This document shows, one piece after another, positions 14,074 through 21,548 of a stretch of DNA of 22,640 nucleotides (position 1 is its first letter; each line of letters starts with the position of its first letter). Below the pieces are notes generated by a model. That model had not been told where the DNA came from. It ran no database searches and saw only the letters and a program-made list of their open reading frames with translations. Made by a program: the position numbers and the translations under genes. Origin of the DNA: Clostridia bacterium (lineage in GTDB: Bacteria > Bacillota > Clostridia > Christensenellales > CAG-314); contig JAFQWS010000054.1 in assembly GCA_017407305.1 (NCBI GenBank), forward strand, positions 1 to 22,640, given 5' to 3'.

Positions 14074-15198
14074 TTATCTTTTATAACTTGCTTTGGGGGG
14101 TTGATTTTGTTGTTGTTGTTTCAAAGCGGATCTTTTTGCAAGTTTTTCAACGGGAACTCTCAAAGCAAAAGTAGAAATCAAGTTTAACAAATAGTTGCAA
14201 GTAATGTAAATTGCAAATGCGCCTGTATATACAAAACCAAAGAAAGCCATCATCAAAGGCATCATAAACATCATTGTTTTGTTGGTTGATACTTGTTGTT
14301 GGTTTTGAACTTGGTCCAATCCTTGTTTTTTGTCGAAAAGTTGAGGCAACCACATTGCCAAGAAAGACAATGCTGTACACAACAAAGGCAAAATCATATA
14401 ACCGTTCCATCCATTGTAGCCGTTGGTAACGATTGCACGATAGACTATTTCATAATTGGCTTGCATATCGCCAACGGCAGAACTGCCACCTGCTGTGGAC
14501 ATACCAACACTTTGTGCAAAGTCGGCAAAGTCTGCCATACTTTTTTCCCAAGTGTCAGGACGCCATACGTTTTTGATCCACAACCATTGTTCTTGGACTT
14601 CTTCGGTGTAGTAAACGTAAAGTCTTTCTTCTGCGTCGGAAACTGCTTGTTCGTTGGTCATTCCTGCGTCGATATTTTCAGAATAGTAGGCTTGATATTG
14701 TTCGTACAATTCCATATAGTCGGAATAGTTGCGATATCTGGAATATTGGTTTACACCTGTAAACATGAAAATAAAGACCATCATTGTTGCAATTGTGGGC
14801 AAACAACTGGCCAACATAGAAACGCCTTGCTTTTTGTAAAGCTTTTGCAATTCTTCATTTGCTTTTTGACTGTTTGCGCCGTATTGTCTTTCAATGGCTT
14901 CTTTCATGGGTTGCAAAGCCATTTGTTGATAGGTCATCTTCTTTGTGGCAACTTTTTGCCAAATTTCCAAAGGAAGCATGACAACTTTGAGCAACAACGT
15001 AAACACGACCATTGTCCAACCGTAGTTTCCCACCAAATTGTACAAGGATTGTACCCAAGAAGCAACGCCTGTGGGAGTCAATGCTTGTTCCAATTCGTCG
15101 GGGTCATAAACACGAGAAGAACATGCTGTCAAAACGAGAAGCACGCAGGTCAAAAGCAATATTGTAAGAATTATTTTGTTTGTTTTTTGTTGATTCAT
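14074..15198 (-). CDS. yidC: Membrane protein insertase YidC (SpoIIIJ/OxaA)
   Basis: 374 residues. It inserts and folds membrane proteins alone or with Sec. The N-terminus is a lipoprotein signal (ILTILLLTCVLLVLTAC, cysteine 26), as in Gram-positive YidC. Transmembrane regions follow: NYGWTMVVFTLLLKVVMLPLE, then a cytoplasmic hairpin with QPMKEAIERQYG and LQKLYKKQGVSMLASCLP, then helices near TIATMMVFIFMFTG, YMILPLLCTALSFLAMWLPQ and MMFMMPLMMAFFGFVYTGAF. A long segment of about 110 residues between helices (acidic, tyrosine-rich) is larger than in Bacillus. ATG 15198 is chosen because it overlaps the yidD stop as ATGA; a GTG at 15207 is the alternative. The C-terminal tail is basic and glutamine-rich. 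Confidence 0.96.
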   Translation of the reverse strand: MNQQKTNKIILTILLLTCVLLVLTACSSRVYDPDELEQALTPTGVASWVQSLYNLVGNYGWTMVVFTLLLKVVMLPLEIWQKVATKKMTYQQMALQPMKEAIERQYGANSQKANEELQKLYKKQGVSMLASCLPTIATMMVFIFMFTGVNQYSRYRNYSDYMELYEQYQAYYSENIDAGMTNEQAVSDAEERLYVYYTEEVQEQWLWIKNVWRPDTWEKSMADFADFAQSVGMSTAGGSSAVGDMQANYEIVYRAIVTNGYNGWNGYMILPLLCTALSFLAMWLPQLFDKKQGLDQVQNQQQVSTNKTMMFMMPLMMAFFGFVYTGAFAIYITCNYLLNLISTFALRVPVEKLAKRSALKQQQQNQPPKASYKR

Positions 15199-15434
15199 AT
15201 AATCCACTTGATTGATTTCATGCTTGGGACGACGGGATCAAAACCGCCCTTTCCCAATGGGGAACATTTCAAAAGCCTTTTTGCTGTCAAAAAAGTTCCT
15301 TTAAAAAAGCCGTGTTCTTTGTACGCTTCCATAGAGTATACCGAACAAGTTGGGCTAAACTTGCATTCTCTGCCAATTATTTTTGACAAAGTTGCTTTGT
15401 AAATTTTGAGTAGTGCAATGCAAACGTATTTCAT
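15195..15434 (-). CDS. yidD: Membrane protein insertion efficiency factor YidD
   Basis: 79 residues, the usual size. YidD assists YidC-dependent insertion from the inner membrane face. Conserved blocks: LLKIYKATLSKIIGRECKFSPTCSVYSMEA (core CKFSPTCSVY), then KGTFLTAKRLLKCSPLGKGGFDPV. The three conserved cysteines are present. The ATG at 15434 overlaps the rnpA stop as ATGA, and its own stop overlaps the yidC ATG in the same way, so rnpA-yidD-yidC are translationally coupled. A TTG start at 15443 would add three residues but does not match the family start. Confidence 0.96.
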   Translation of the reverse strand: MKYVCIALLKIYKATLSKIIGRECKFSPTCSVYSMEAYKEHGFFKGTFLTAKRLLKCSPLGKGGFDPVVPSMKSIKWII

Positions 15435-15763
15435 TTTTTCCAAATATTTGCTTTTTTACACAACACAGTAAGGCTTTGTACGATATCGCCAAATTGATAG
15501 GCCGTGCTTTTTCTGGGAAGCACAATGACGTTTATACCTTCGGTTACGTTGGGTAAAATTTGGTCAAAGGCTGCTTTTAATTGTCTTCTCAAACGATTGC
15601 GTTGAACTGCCTTTCCATACTTTTTGGAAATGGAAAAGCCAATTTTTTTGCCTTTGGCAGTAGGGCAAGTCAACAAGACGAAGTTTTCGTCTTTTACTCC
15701 CTTGCCTTTGTTAAATACATATTTGTACTGATACGCTTTTTTAAGACGAAATTCCGTTTTCAC
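15431..15763 (-). CDS. rnpA: Ribonuclease P protein component RnpA
   Basis: 110 residues. It is the basic protein subunit that helps the RNase P RNA mature the 5' ends of tRNAs. Typical features are FRLKKAYQYKYVFNKGKG at the N-terminus, KKIGFSISKKYGKAVQRNRLRR with the conserved RNR motif that contacts the RNA, and KAAFDQILP. The start is GTG at 15763, in the right place for the family, 10 bases after the rpmH stop; no in-frame ATG is available. The ribosome binding site is poor, so coupling to rpmH is likely. Confidence 0.96.
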   Translation of the reverse strand: MKTEFRLKKAYQYKYVFNKGKGVKDENFVLLTCPTAKGKKIGFSISKKYGKAVQRNRLRRQLKAAFDQILPNVTEGINVIVLPRKSTAYQFGDIVQSLTVLCKKANIWKK

Positions 15764-15773
15764 GTTTCAAGTC

Positions 15774-15908
15774 TTATGCAGACAATTTTTTACGACCCTT
15801 GTTGCGACGGCTTGCCAAAACTCTTCTGCCGCCTTTTGTTCTCATTCTTGCGCGAAAACCGTGGACTTTACTTCTTTGTCTTTTTTTAGGTTGATAGGTT
15901 CTTTTCAT
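15774..15908 (-). CDS. rpmH: Ribosomal protein bL34
   Basis: 44 residues, the exact usual length. Sequence begins MKRTYQPKKRQRSKVHGFRA, continues RMRTKGGRRVLASRRNKGRK and ends KLSA, a near-textbook bL34 of the large ribosomal subunit. The ATG at 15908 follows AGAAGGAG, and a good promoter lies at 15972-16000. It is the first gene of the leftward cluster. In most Firmicutes dnaA lies on its upstream side; here a divergent deoD does. Confidence 0.98.
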   Translation of the reverse strand: MKRTYQPKKRQRSKVHGFRARMRTKGGRRVLASRRNKGRKKLSA

Positions 15909-15971
15909 TTTTGTTTCTCCTTCTATGTGTTGACGAATAGAAAATTCGCCCATTTGTCATAATACCAAGAC

Positions 15972-16000
15972 ATTGTACCAAAATTTGAGTGTCAAGTCAA
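15972..16000 (-). promoter_or_regulatory. rpmH cluster promoter
   Basis: Minus strand: TTGACT (15995-16000), 17-bp spacer, TACAAT (15972-15977). An overlapping TTGACA sits too close to the -10 box to be used with it. The -35 box lies 13 bases from the -35 box of the divergent deoD promoter, so the two may influence each other. Confidence 0.75.
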
Positions 16001-16013
16001 CAAAAAACCCTTA

Positions 16014-16042
16014 TTGACAATGGGCTTTTTATAAGATATAAT
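16014..16042 (+). promoter_or_regulatory. deoD promoter
   Basis: TTGACA (16014-16019), 17-bp spacer, TATAAT (16037-16042): a perfect sigma-A consensus, 27 bases before the deoD ATG and back to back with the rpmH promoter. Confidence 0.88.
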
Positions 16043-16069
16043 TATAGAAAATATATAGGAGGTTCTTAT

Positions 16070-16777
16070 ATGTCCATTCCCACCCCTCACATCAGCGCAA
16101 AAAAAGAAGATTTTGCCCCGACAGTTTTAATGCCCGGCGATCCTTTGAGAAGCAAATATATTGCCGAAACCTATCTTGAAAACCCCGTTTTGATAAACAA
16201 CGTTCGTGGTGTTCAAGGCTATACGGGCTACTACAAAGGCAAAAGAGTCACCGTTATGGCAAGTGGTATGGGTATGCCCTCCATTGGCATTTATTCTTAC
16301 GAACTTTTCAATTTTTACGACGTCAAAAACATCATTAGAGTGGGCTCTGCAGGCGGTATCTCCACAAAATTGAAACTTAGAGACATCGTTTTGGCACAAG
16401 GTGCTTGCTCCAACAGCAATTTCCAATCGGCATTTGCTCCCCAAGGACACTTTGCTCCCATTGCTTCTTTCCACCTCTTGGAAAAAGCAGTAAACGTTGC
16501 ACGCGAAAGGGGTCTTTCCTTTGAAGTTGGCAACGTCTTGTCCAGCGACACTTTCTATTCGGATGACGGTGGTGGAATTGCTTGGGAAAAAATGGGCGTT
16601 TTGGGTGTTGAAATGGAAGCAGCAGCCCTTTACATCAACGCGGCTCGTGCAGGCAAAAACGCATTGTGCATTTGCACGGTAAGTGACCATTTGAAAACAG
16701 GCGAAGCCTTGGATAGCTATGCAAGACAAACGTCCTTCCACGAAATGATGGAATTGGCCTTGGAAATTGCCGAATAA
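16070..16777 (+). CDS. deoD: Purine-nucleoside phosphorylase DeoD
   Basis: 235 residues, the usual length of the hexameric bacterial enzyme. It splits purine (deoxy)nucleosides with phosphate into base and (deoxy)ribose-1-phosphate, a salvage step in the cytoplasm. Motifs: TPHISAKKEDFAPTVLMPGD at the N-terminus, VLMPGDPLRSKYIA (phosphate site, GDPLR), GMGMPSIGIYSYELF, RVGSAGG, GVLGVEMEAAALY (nucleoside site) and CTVSDHL with the catalytic aspartate. The ATG at 16070 follows AGGAGG 6 bases upstream; an upstream in-frame start would run through the promoter. It stands alone on the plus strand, ending at a shared terminator. Confidence 0.97.
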   Translation: MSIPTPHISAKKEDFAPTVLMPGDPLRSKYIAETYLENPVLINNVRGVQGYTGYYKGKRVTVMASGMGMPSIGIYSYELFNFYDVKNIIRVGSAGGISTKLKLRDIVLAQGACSNSNFQSAFAPQGHFAPIASFHLLEKAVNVARERGLSFEVGNVLSSDTFYSDDGGGIAWEKMGVLGVEMEAAALYINAARAGKNALCICTVSDHLKTGEALDSYARQTSFHEMMELALEIAE

Positions 16778-16788
16778 CAATAAAATAC

Positions 16789-16818
16789 AAAAGCCACGGA
16801 TTTTCCGTGGCTTTTTTT
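16789..16818. terminator. Bidirectional terminator between deoD and gltX
   Basis: Arms GCCACGGA (16793-16800) and TCCGTGGC (16804-16811), extended by A/T pairs, with a 3-base loop and a run of seven T on the plus strand and A on the other side. It serves two convergent genes whose stops lie within 15 bases of it. Confidence 0.9.
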
Positions 16819-16819
16819 G

Positions 16820-18256
16820 TTATTTATTTAAATTTTCAATGGAAAAGTCAAGTCTTTTCAACGTTTCTTCTTTGCCCAAAATTTCGGCAATTTCACTTGC
16901 TCCTCCGGGGTTTGCTTCCAAACCGGTCAAAGCAATACGTGCAGGCCACAAAACCTTTCCTTTTTTGACTTGTTCTTGTTCGCTCAATTTTGTCAAGGCT
17001 TCAAACAAGTGTTGGTTGTCCCAAACTTCCACTTCTAAAAAGGCTTGTTTGATTTTGGGCAACAATTCTTTTGCTGACTCTTGGTCGGCTTTTTGTTTTT
17101 GATTGACGAAAATTGACGTATCGTACGCTTCCAACTTTGTCAAAAAGTCCAACTTTTCGGGAATTTCTTGGAAGGTTTCCAAACGACTTTGGATAAGACT
17201 GCACAAAAGATTTTTGTCAAATTTTTCCAATCCATTTTGTTGCAACCAAGGTTGTGCGTATTGGCAAAATTCTTCAAAAGGCATTTCCTTTATATAAAGG
17301 CTGTTTAACCAAGCAAGTTTGACGGGGTCAAAAATTGAAGGAGACTTGTTGATGCCTTCCAAAGAGAATTTTTCTTGCAATTGTTCAAAGGACATTTTTT
17401 CCGAATCGTCTTTGGGAGACCAACCCAAAAGTGCAATATAGTTGATGATTGCATCTTTCAAAAATCCCTTTTTAATCAAGTCTTCATAACTTGCATCGCC
17501 GTTTCTCTTGGAAAGTTTGTGTTGTGCGTCTTTCATAATAGGGGGCATATGAATATATATGGGTCTTTCCCATCCAAATGCGTCGTACAAGTAGTTGTAT
17601 TTGGGTGTGGAGGACAAATATTCAATACCACGCATTACGCAGTTGATTCCCATCAAATGGTCGTCAATTACGTTGGCAAAGTTGTAGGTGGGCATGCCGT
17701 CCGATTTAATCAAAATTTGGTCTTCCAACTCGCTGTTTTCCACCGTGATGTCGCCATAGACCATGTCGTGATAGGTGCTGTTGCCTGTTGTGGGCATATT
17801 TTGACGAATTACGTATTTTTCTCCATTGGCAATACGGCGATCCACTTCTTCTTTGCTCAAAGCAAGGCAATGTTTGTCGTATCTTCTTGCTCCGTTTACT
17901 TGGGGCAAAGATTCCAATCTTTCTTCTGTGCAGAAGCAATAGTAGGCGTGACCCTTTTCCACCAACAACTTGGCGTATTCCAAGTATTCGTTTTTGCGTT
18001 GGCTTTGGATGTAAGGGCCAAAAGCCCCTCCGACGTCGGGACCTTCGTCATAAATAAGGCCTGTTTCTTTCAAGGTGGACAAAATGACTTCCGTTGCGCC
18101 TTCAACAAAACGTTTTTGATCAGTGTCTTCAATTCTCAAAATAAACTTGCCACCCATCTTTTTTGCATACAAAAAAGAATAAAGGGCTGTTCTCAAACCA
18201 CCAATGTGCATATAGCCTGTGGGAGAGGGTGCAAATCTCGTTCTAATTTCGCTCAT
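16820..18256 (-). CDS. gltX: Glutamyl-tRNA synthetase
   Basis: 478 residues, typical length. It charges tRNA-Glu with glutamate in the cytoplasm (and tRNA-Gln in bacteria that use the amidotransferase route). Class I signatures are RFAPSPTGYMHIGGLRTAL (HIGH-type motif 17-20) and KLSKRNGD (KMSKS-type 247-251). RIEDTDQKR and GMPTYNFANVIDDHLMGI are also conserved. RGIEYLSSTPKY replaces the more common RGEEHLSNTPKQ. The anticodon-binding C-terminal half is complete. ATG 18256 has AAAGGAG about 9 bases upstream. It follows radC by 20 bases and is the last gene of a cdd-radC-gltX operon ending at the shared terminator. Confidence 0.97.
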   Translation of the reverse strand: MSEIRTRFAPSPTGYMHIGGLRTALYSFLYAKKMGGKFILRIEDTDQKRFVEGATEVILSTLKETGLIYDEGPDVGGAFGPYIQSQRKNEYLEYAKLLVEKGHAYYCFCTEERLESLPQVNGARRYDKHCLALSKEEVDRRIANGEKYVIRQNMPTTGNSTYHDMVYGDITVENSELEDQILIKSDGMPTYNFANVIDDHLMGINCVMRGIEYLSSTPKYNYLYDAFGWERPIYIHMPPIMKDAQHKLSKRNGDASYEDLIKKGFLKDAIINYIALLGWSPKDDSEKMSFEQLQEKFSLEGINKSPSIFDPVKLAWLNSLYIKEMPFEEFCQYAQPWLQQNGLEKFDKNLLCSLIQSRLETFQEIPEKLDFLTKLEAYDTSIFVNQKQKADQESAKELLPKIKQAFLEVEVWDNQHLFEALTKLSEQEQVKKGKVLWPARIALTGLEANPGGASEIAEILGKEETLKRLDFSIENLNK

Positions 18257-18276
18257 AAAAGGAATCTCCTTTGTTT

Positions 18277-18969
18277 TTATATTTGTTGTTTTAACTTTTC
18301 CAGCAAACCTGAAATTTTAAAACTGTAAAAAGCTGAATTACTAAAAATTAGGTGTTCGCTCAAATTTACTTCCAACACAGCCAACGTTTGAATTAAGTTT
18401 TTGGTAAATTCTACGTCGTCTTCGCTGGGTTTTGCCACACCCATGGGGTGGGTATGAATAATAACCACCGACACCGCATTTGTGTTGAGTGCTGTTTGTG
18501 CAATTTGCTTGGGATTGACCAAAACTTTTTGCACGTCTTTGTCGCAATATTCTCTTTTTGCCAAAACTGTGTTGTCGCTAGATAAAAATACTGCACAAAA
18601 TTGTTCGTAAGGGTATTGAGCCAAAACGTTTTTGCCATATTTGATGACGTCGGTAATAGATTTGAACTTTTCCTTTTCCGTCTTGCTCAAATTGTATCTC
18701 AAAAAGACGTCTTTGAGTATGGCAATGTTTGTTGCCGTTGTGGTGCTGATGCCTTTTACCCTTGTCAAACTTTCCATATCTGCATCCAAAACTGCCGACA
18801 ACGATCCAAAAGTGTTTATCAATTCGTGTGCAATTTCGTTGGTGTTTTTGTAAGGCAAATATTGAAAAAGCAACATTTCCAAAACTTCGTGGTCGGAAAA
18901 ACTTTTTAACCCTTGCTCAATATATTTTTGGCGCATTCTTGCGCGATGTCCTTGGTGAACGTTTTTCAT
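18277..18969 (-). CDS. radC: RadC family JAB-domain protein
   Basis: 230 residues. The original link of RadC to DNA repair is not well supported; the C-terminal domain is a JAB/MPN-type metalloprotease fold of unknown substrate. N-terminal helix-hairpin-helix region: SLTRVKGISTTTATNIAIL. The metal motif is IIHTHPMGVAKPSEDDVEFT, giving H172, H174 and an aspartate at about 184-185. Conserved AVFLSSDN-type strand precedes it. The start is ATG 18969, overlapping the cdd stop as ATGA, so it is translated by coupling within the cdd-radC-gltX operon. Confidence 0.92.
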   Translation of the reverse strand: MKNVHQGHRARMRQKYIEQGLKSFSDHEVLEMLLFQYLPYKNTNEIAHELINTFGSLSAVLDADMESLTRVKGISTTTATNIAILKDVFLRYNLSKTEKEKFKSITDVIKYGKNVLAQYPYEQFCAVFLSSDNTVLAKREYCDKDVQKVLVNPKQIAQTALNTNAVSVVIIHTHPMGVAKPSEDDVEFTKNLIQTLAVLEVNLSEHLIFSNSAFYSFKISGLLEKLKQQI

Positions 18970-19361
18970 TTTTTCAAAGGGTTTACGCCAAAGGGCATAA
19001 TTTCTTCCAAAGTGTAAACTTTGTATTCTTCCCCTTTGCCTAAAATAACTTTAAATTCAGGTTGACAAAATTCCGTCATTACCTGTCTGCATACTCCACA
19101 AGGGGCACAAAAATCTCCTTCTTGTCCCACCACGTTTCCTACAATTGCAATTGCTTCAAATTCCCTTTCCCCTTCGGAAACGGCTTTGAAAAAGGCCGTT
19201 CTTTCAGCACAACTTGTGGGGGTGTACGTTCCACTTTCAATGTTGCAACCAAGATAGACCTTTTTGTTTTTACACAACAAGGCGGCCCCCACTGCAAAAT
19301 TGGAATAGGGAACGTAAGCGTTTTTTTGTGCTTTGTATGCAAGTTTAACCAAATCTTTCAT
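18966..19361 (-). CDS. cdd: Cytidine deaminase
   Basis: 131 residues, the size of the tetrameric bacterial enzyme. It converts cytidine or deoxycytidine to uridine forms for pyrimidine salvage. The zinc site is complete: TSCAERTAF (C51, catalytic E53) and PCGVCRQ (C88, C91). Substrate residues lie in YVPYSNFAVGAAL and GCNIES. The ATG at 19361 has AAAGGAG 7 bases upstream, and a strong promoter lies at 19381-19409. First gene of the cdd-radC-gltX operon. An open frame extends far upstream of this ATG, but that part is antisense to pepV and not coding. Confidence 0.96.
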   Translation of the reverse strand: MKDLVKLAYKAQKNAYVPYSNFAVGAALLCKNKKVYLGCNIESGTYTPTSCAERTAFFKAVSEGEREFEAIAIVGNVVGQEGDFCAPCGVCRQVMTEFCQPEFKVILGKGEEYKVYTLEEIMPFGVNPLKK

Positions 19362-19380
19362 ACTCTTTCTCCTTTTTCTT

Positions 19381-19409
19381 ATTTTACATTGACGCAACGG
19401 CTTTGTCAA
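19381..19409 (-). promoter_or_regulatory. cdd-radC-gltX promoter
   Basis: Minus strand: TTGACA (19404-19409), 17-bp spacer, TAAAAT (19381-19386), 19 bases before the cdd ATG. Confidence 0.85.
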
Positions 19410-19481
19410 TAAAACTTTTGTCTTATACAAAGTAGCCTTTTTTATTTGTTTGTTGTATAATTGTCTTAAGAGGTACTTATT

Positions 19482-20747
19482 ATGAAAATTAACGATATTC
19501 AATTTGAAGAACTTGTATCCGTTGTAAAAAGAGTTTGTTCTTTTGATTCTGCTTGTGCTCCCGCAATTGAAGGTGCACCTTTTGGAAAAAACATCAACGA
19601 CTGCCTTTTGGACTTTTTGGCGCTTGGCAAAGAGTACGGATTTGAAGTGGAAAACGTAGATGGTTATGCCGGAGAAATTATTTTCAAAGGCACAGACGAA
19701 AATCTTTCTTTGGGTATTTTGGGTCACTTGGATATTATCCCTGCCGATCCCAAAGAGTGGAAACATCATCCTTTCAAAGGGGAAATTGAAGATGGTTTTT
19801 TGTTTGCTCGTGGCACAATGGATGACAAAGGACCTTTGGTTGCTTGTTTGTATGCAATCAAACTTTTGAAAGACAGTGGTTTTGTCCCCACAAAAACAAT
19901 CAAAATTATTGCAGGTTGTGACGAAGAAACAGGTATGCGTGGTGTAAAATACTACCTTACCAAAAAAGAGGCTCCCACTTTTTCTTTTACTCCCGATGCA
20001 GATTTCCCTGTAATTCACGCTGAAAAAGGCATTATGCATTTTGAAGTAAATTGTGGCAAACTTCCTTGTTGTATCAAAGATATTTACGGTGGTGTAAGAG
20101 CCAACGTTGTTATGGATCTTGCAACGGCAATTTTGGCAGACGGCACAAAAATCCAAACGGAAGGTTTGGCAGCACACGCCGCAATTGCTCACAAAGGTAA
20201 AAACGCATCTTGGGAATTGTTGCAAAAATTGCATGAAATTTGCCCCGACCACAAAGGTATTGAATTTTTGGCAAACTCTGTTTGCGACATTACCGGAGAA
20301 AAATGGGGGATTTGCCTAAAAGACAATTTGAGCCAACTTACCTGCAACCTTGGTGTTTTAAAGGTTGTTGACGGCAACCTTATTGCCACAATTGATATTC
20401 GTTTCCCTGTTTCCTACACGTTGGAACAAATGAAAAATATTGTTCGTCAACATACTCCTTTTGAAGTAACTTTTGGTCATTGCGACAATCCTTTGCTTGT
20501 AGATAAAGACAGCTTTTTGGTACAAACGTTGCTTTCTACTTACAACCAACTTACAAATTCCAACTTGGATGCGCTTGTAATCGGTGGTGGCACCTATTCC
20601 AAACAAATGCCCAACTGTGTTGCTTTTGGTCCTTCTTTCCCCGACGAAGAAGAAACAATACATATGCCTGACGAAAGAGTAAATCTTAATAATTTGAGAA
20701 AATTTACAGAAATTTATATGGAAGCAATCAAACGTTTGGCAGAATAA
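19482..20747 (+). CDS. M20 family dipeptidase, PepV/Sapep-like
   Basis: 421 residues, shorter than the usual 465-470 of PepV. M20 dipeptidases cleave dipeptides in the cytoplasm with two metal ions. Metal and catalytic residues are visible: GHLDIIPA (H82, D84), ARGTMDDKGP (D114), GCDEETG (E148, E149) and TPDADFPVIHAEKG (D172). Near the C-terminus, GGGTYSKQMPNCVAFGPSFP carries the typical dipeptidase end with a histidine shortly after (IHMPDERV). The shorter length reflects a compact lid domain, though I cannot align it. ATG 19482 has a modest AGAGG site; a -10 box TATAAT lies at 19456-19461 with no clear -35. Divergent from cdd. Confidence 0.92.
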   Translation: MKINDIQFEELVSVVKRVCSFDSACAPAIEGAPFGKNINDCLLDFLALGKEYGFEVENVDGYAGEIIFKGTDENLSLGILGHLDIIPADPKEWKHHPFKGEIEDGFLFARGTMDDKGPLVACLYAIKLLKDSGFVPTKTIKIIAGCDEETGMRGVKYYLTKKEAPTFSFTPDADFPVIHAEKGIMHFEVNCGKLPCCIKDIYGGVRANVVMDLATAILADGTKIQTEGLAAHAAIAHKGKNASWELLQKLHEICPDHKGIEFLANSVCDITGEKWGICLKDNLSQLTCNLGVLKVVDGNLIATIDIRFPVSYTLEQMKNIVRQHTPFEVTFGHCDNPLLVDKDSFLVQTLLSTYNQLTNSNLDALVIGGGTYSKQMPNCVAFGPSFPDEEETIHMPDERVNLNNLRKFTEIYMEAIKRLAE

Positions 20748-20761
20748 TTTTTTTATAACAA

Positions 20762-20797
20762 AACCCACTATGTTTTTTAGCATAGTGGGTGTTTTTT
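20762..20797 (+). terminator. Rho-independent terminator of the dipeptidase gene
   Basis: Arms ACCCACTATG (20763-20772) and CATAGTGGGT (20781-20790) with an 8-base loop, followed by six T. The stretch from here to 20889 is AT-rich with nothing else visible. Confidence 0.9.
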
Positions 20798-20889
20798 ATG
20801 AAATTCAATTTTTTATTGTTTTTATTTGTTTAAAAAATAATTTTTTTGTTACGCACAAACAATATTCTTAAAACAAAGTTAATTTCTTT

Positions 20890-21330
20890 CTACAACGTTT
20901 CTTCAATTATTTTACAAAATTCTTCCAAACCAATTTTGTCAACTTGTGTGAATCTGGAAAAGTTTGGACTGTCCACGTCAAGTACGGCAAAAACTTTGTT
21001 GTCTTTAAAAATTGGTACAACAATTTCCGCATTTGAATTGCAGTCACATGCGATATGCCCTTCAAAATTATGCACGTTGTCAACAACAATTGTTTGTTGT
21101 TTTTTAACGGCTGTGCCACAAACACCTTTTCCAACTTCAATCTCTATACAAGCAGGTTTTCCTTGAAAAGGACCCAGCACAAGTTTTTCGTTTTGAACAA
21201 GATAAAAACCTGCCCAATTTAAGTTTGGCATATTGCAAAACAACAAAGCACTTGCATTTGCTAAATTTGCAACAAGATGTGGTGTGTCTATCAAACTTTT
21301 TAGTTGTTTATTCAGCTTTTGATAATCCAT
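20890..21330 (-). CDS. msrC: Free methionine-(R)-sulfoxide reductase (GAF domain)
   Basis: 146 residues, nearly all one GAF domain. The enzyme reduces free methionine-R-sulfoxide with thioredoxin, repairing oxidised methionine in the cytoplasm. The signature is strong: WAGFYLV (39-45), VLGPFQGKPACIEI (C61), GKGVCGTAV (C71), VHNFEGHIACDCNSNAEIVV (C95) and VLDVDSPNFSRFT. The three cysteines match the catalytic and resolving cysteines of the family. The ATG at 21330 has a weak AAGAGAT site. Upstream lies the second copy of the 36-bp repeat, which forms a perfect minus-strand promoter for it. Confidence 0.94.
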   Translation of the reverse strand: MDYQKLNKQLKSLIDTPHLVANLANASALLFCNMPNLNWAGFYLVQNEKLVLGPFQGKPACIEIEVGKGVCGTAVKKQQTIVVDNVHNFEGHIACDCNSNAEIVVPIFKDNKVFAVLDVDSPNFSRFTQVDKIGLEEFCKIIEETL

Positions 21331-21408
21331 TTTAATCTCTTAAAAACTTTTTTTGTTTGTAAGTGCTTTCCTTTTTATAATTTTTTGCTGGTGCCTTGTG
21401 GCTTTTTC

Positions 21409-21444
21409 TTAAATTATATATTGAGAAAAATGGGTTGTCAAGGG
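21409..21444 (-). repeat. 36-bp direct repeat, copy 2; promoter of msrC
   Basis: Matches 509-544 at 35 of 36 bases. On the minus strand it gives TTGACA (21436-21441), a 17-bp spacer and a perfect TATAAT (21413-21418). The -10 box ends 82 bases before the msrC ATG. As at the first copy, it follows directly on a terminator hairpin that closes an RHS-linked lipoprotein gene. Confidence 0.85.
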
Positions 21445-21482
21445 TGGAAAATAAAGGGTGTGCCTAGAAACTAGGCACACCT
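21445..21482 (-). terminator. Terminator of the lipoprotein gene
   Basis: Perfect 11-bp arms GGTGTGCCTAG (21457-21467) and CTAGGCACACC (21471-21481) with a 3-base loop. On the minus strand it is followed by TTTATTTT. It is not similar in sequence to the hairpin at 552-583 but holds the same position beside the repeat. Confidence 0.85.
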
Positions 21483-21548
21483 GAAAGAACTATAAGAGTT
21501 TATTTAGTTTGCAAACGAAGTCCATCAAATCAACCGTTTACTATTGGC

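Noticed and set aside
15989..16069. In-frame upstream extension of deoD
   Set aside because: It covers the deoD promoter, and AGGAGG lies just before the ATG at 16070, which matches the family start.
19362..20252. Upstream extension of the cdd frame
   Set aside because: Antisense to the dipeptidase gene. The family start and a strong ribosome binding site place the cdd ATG at 19361.
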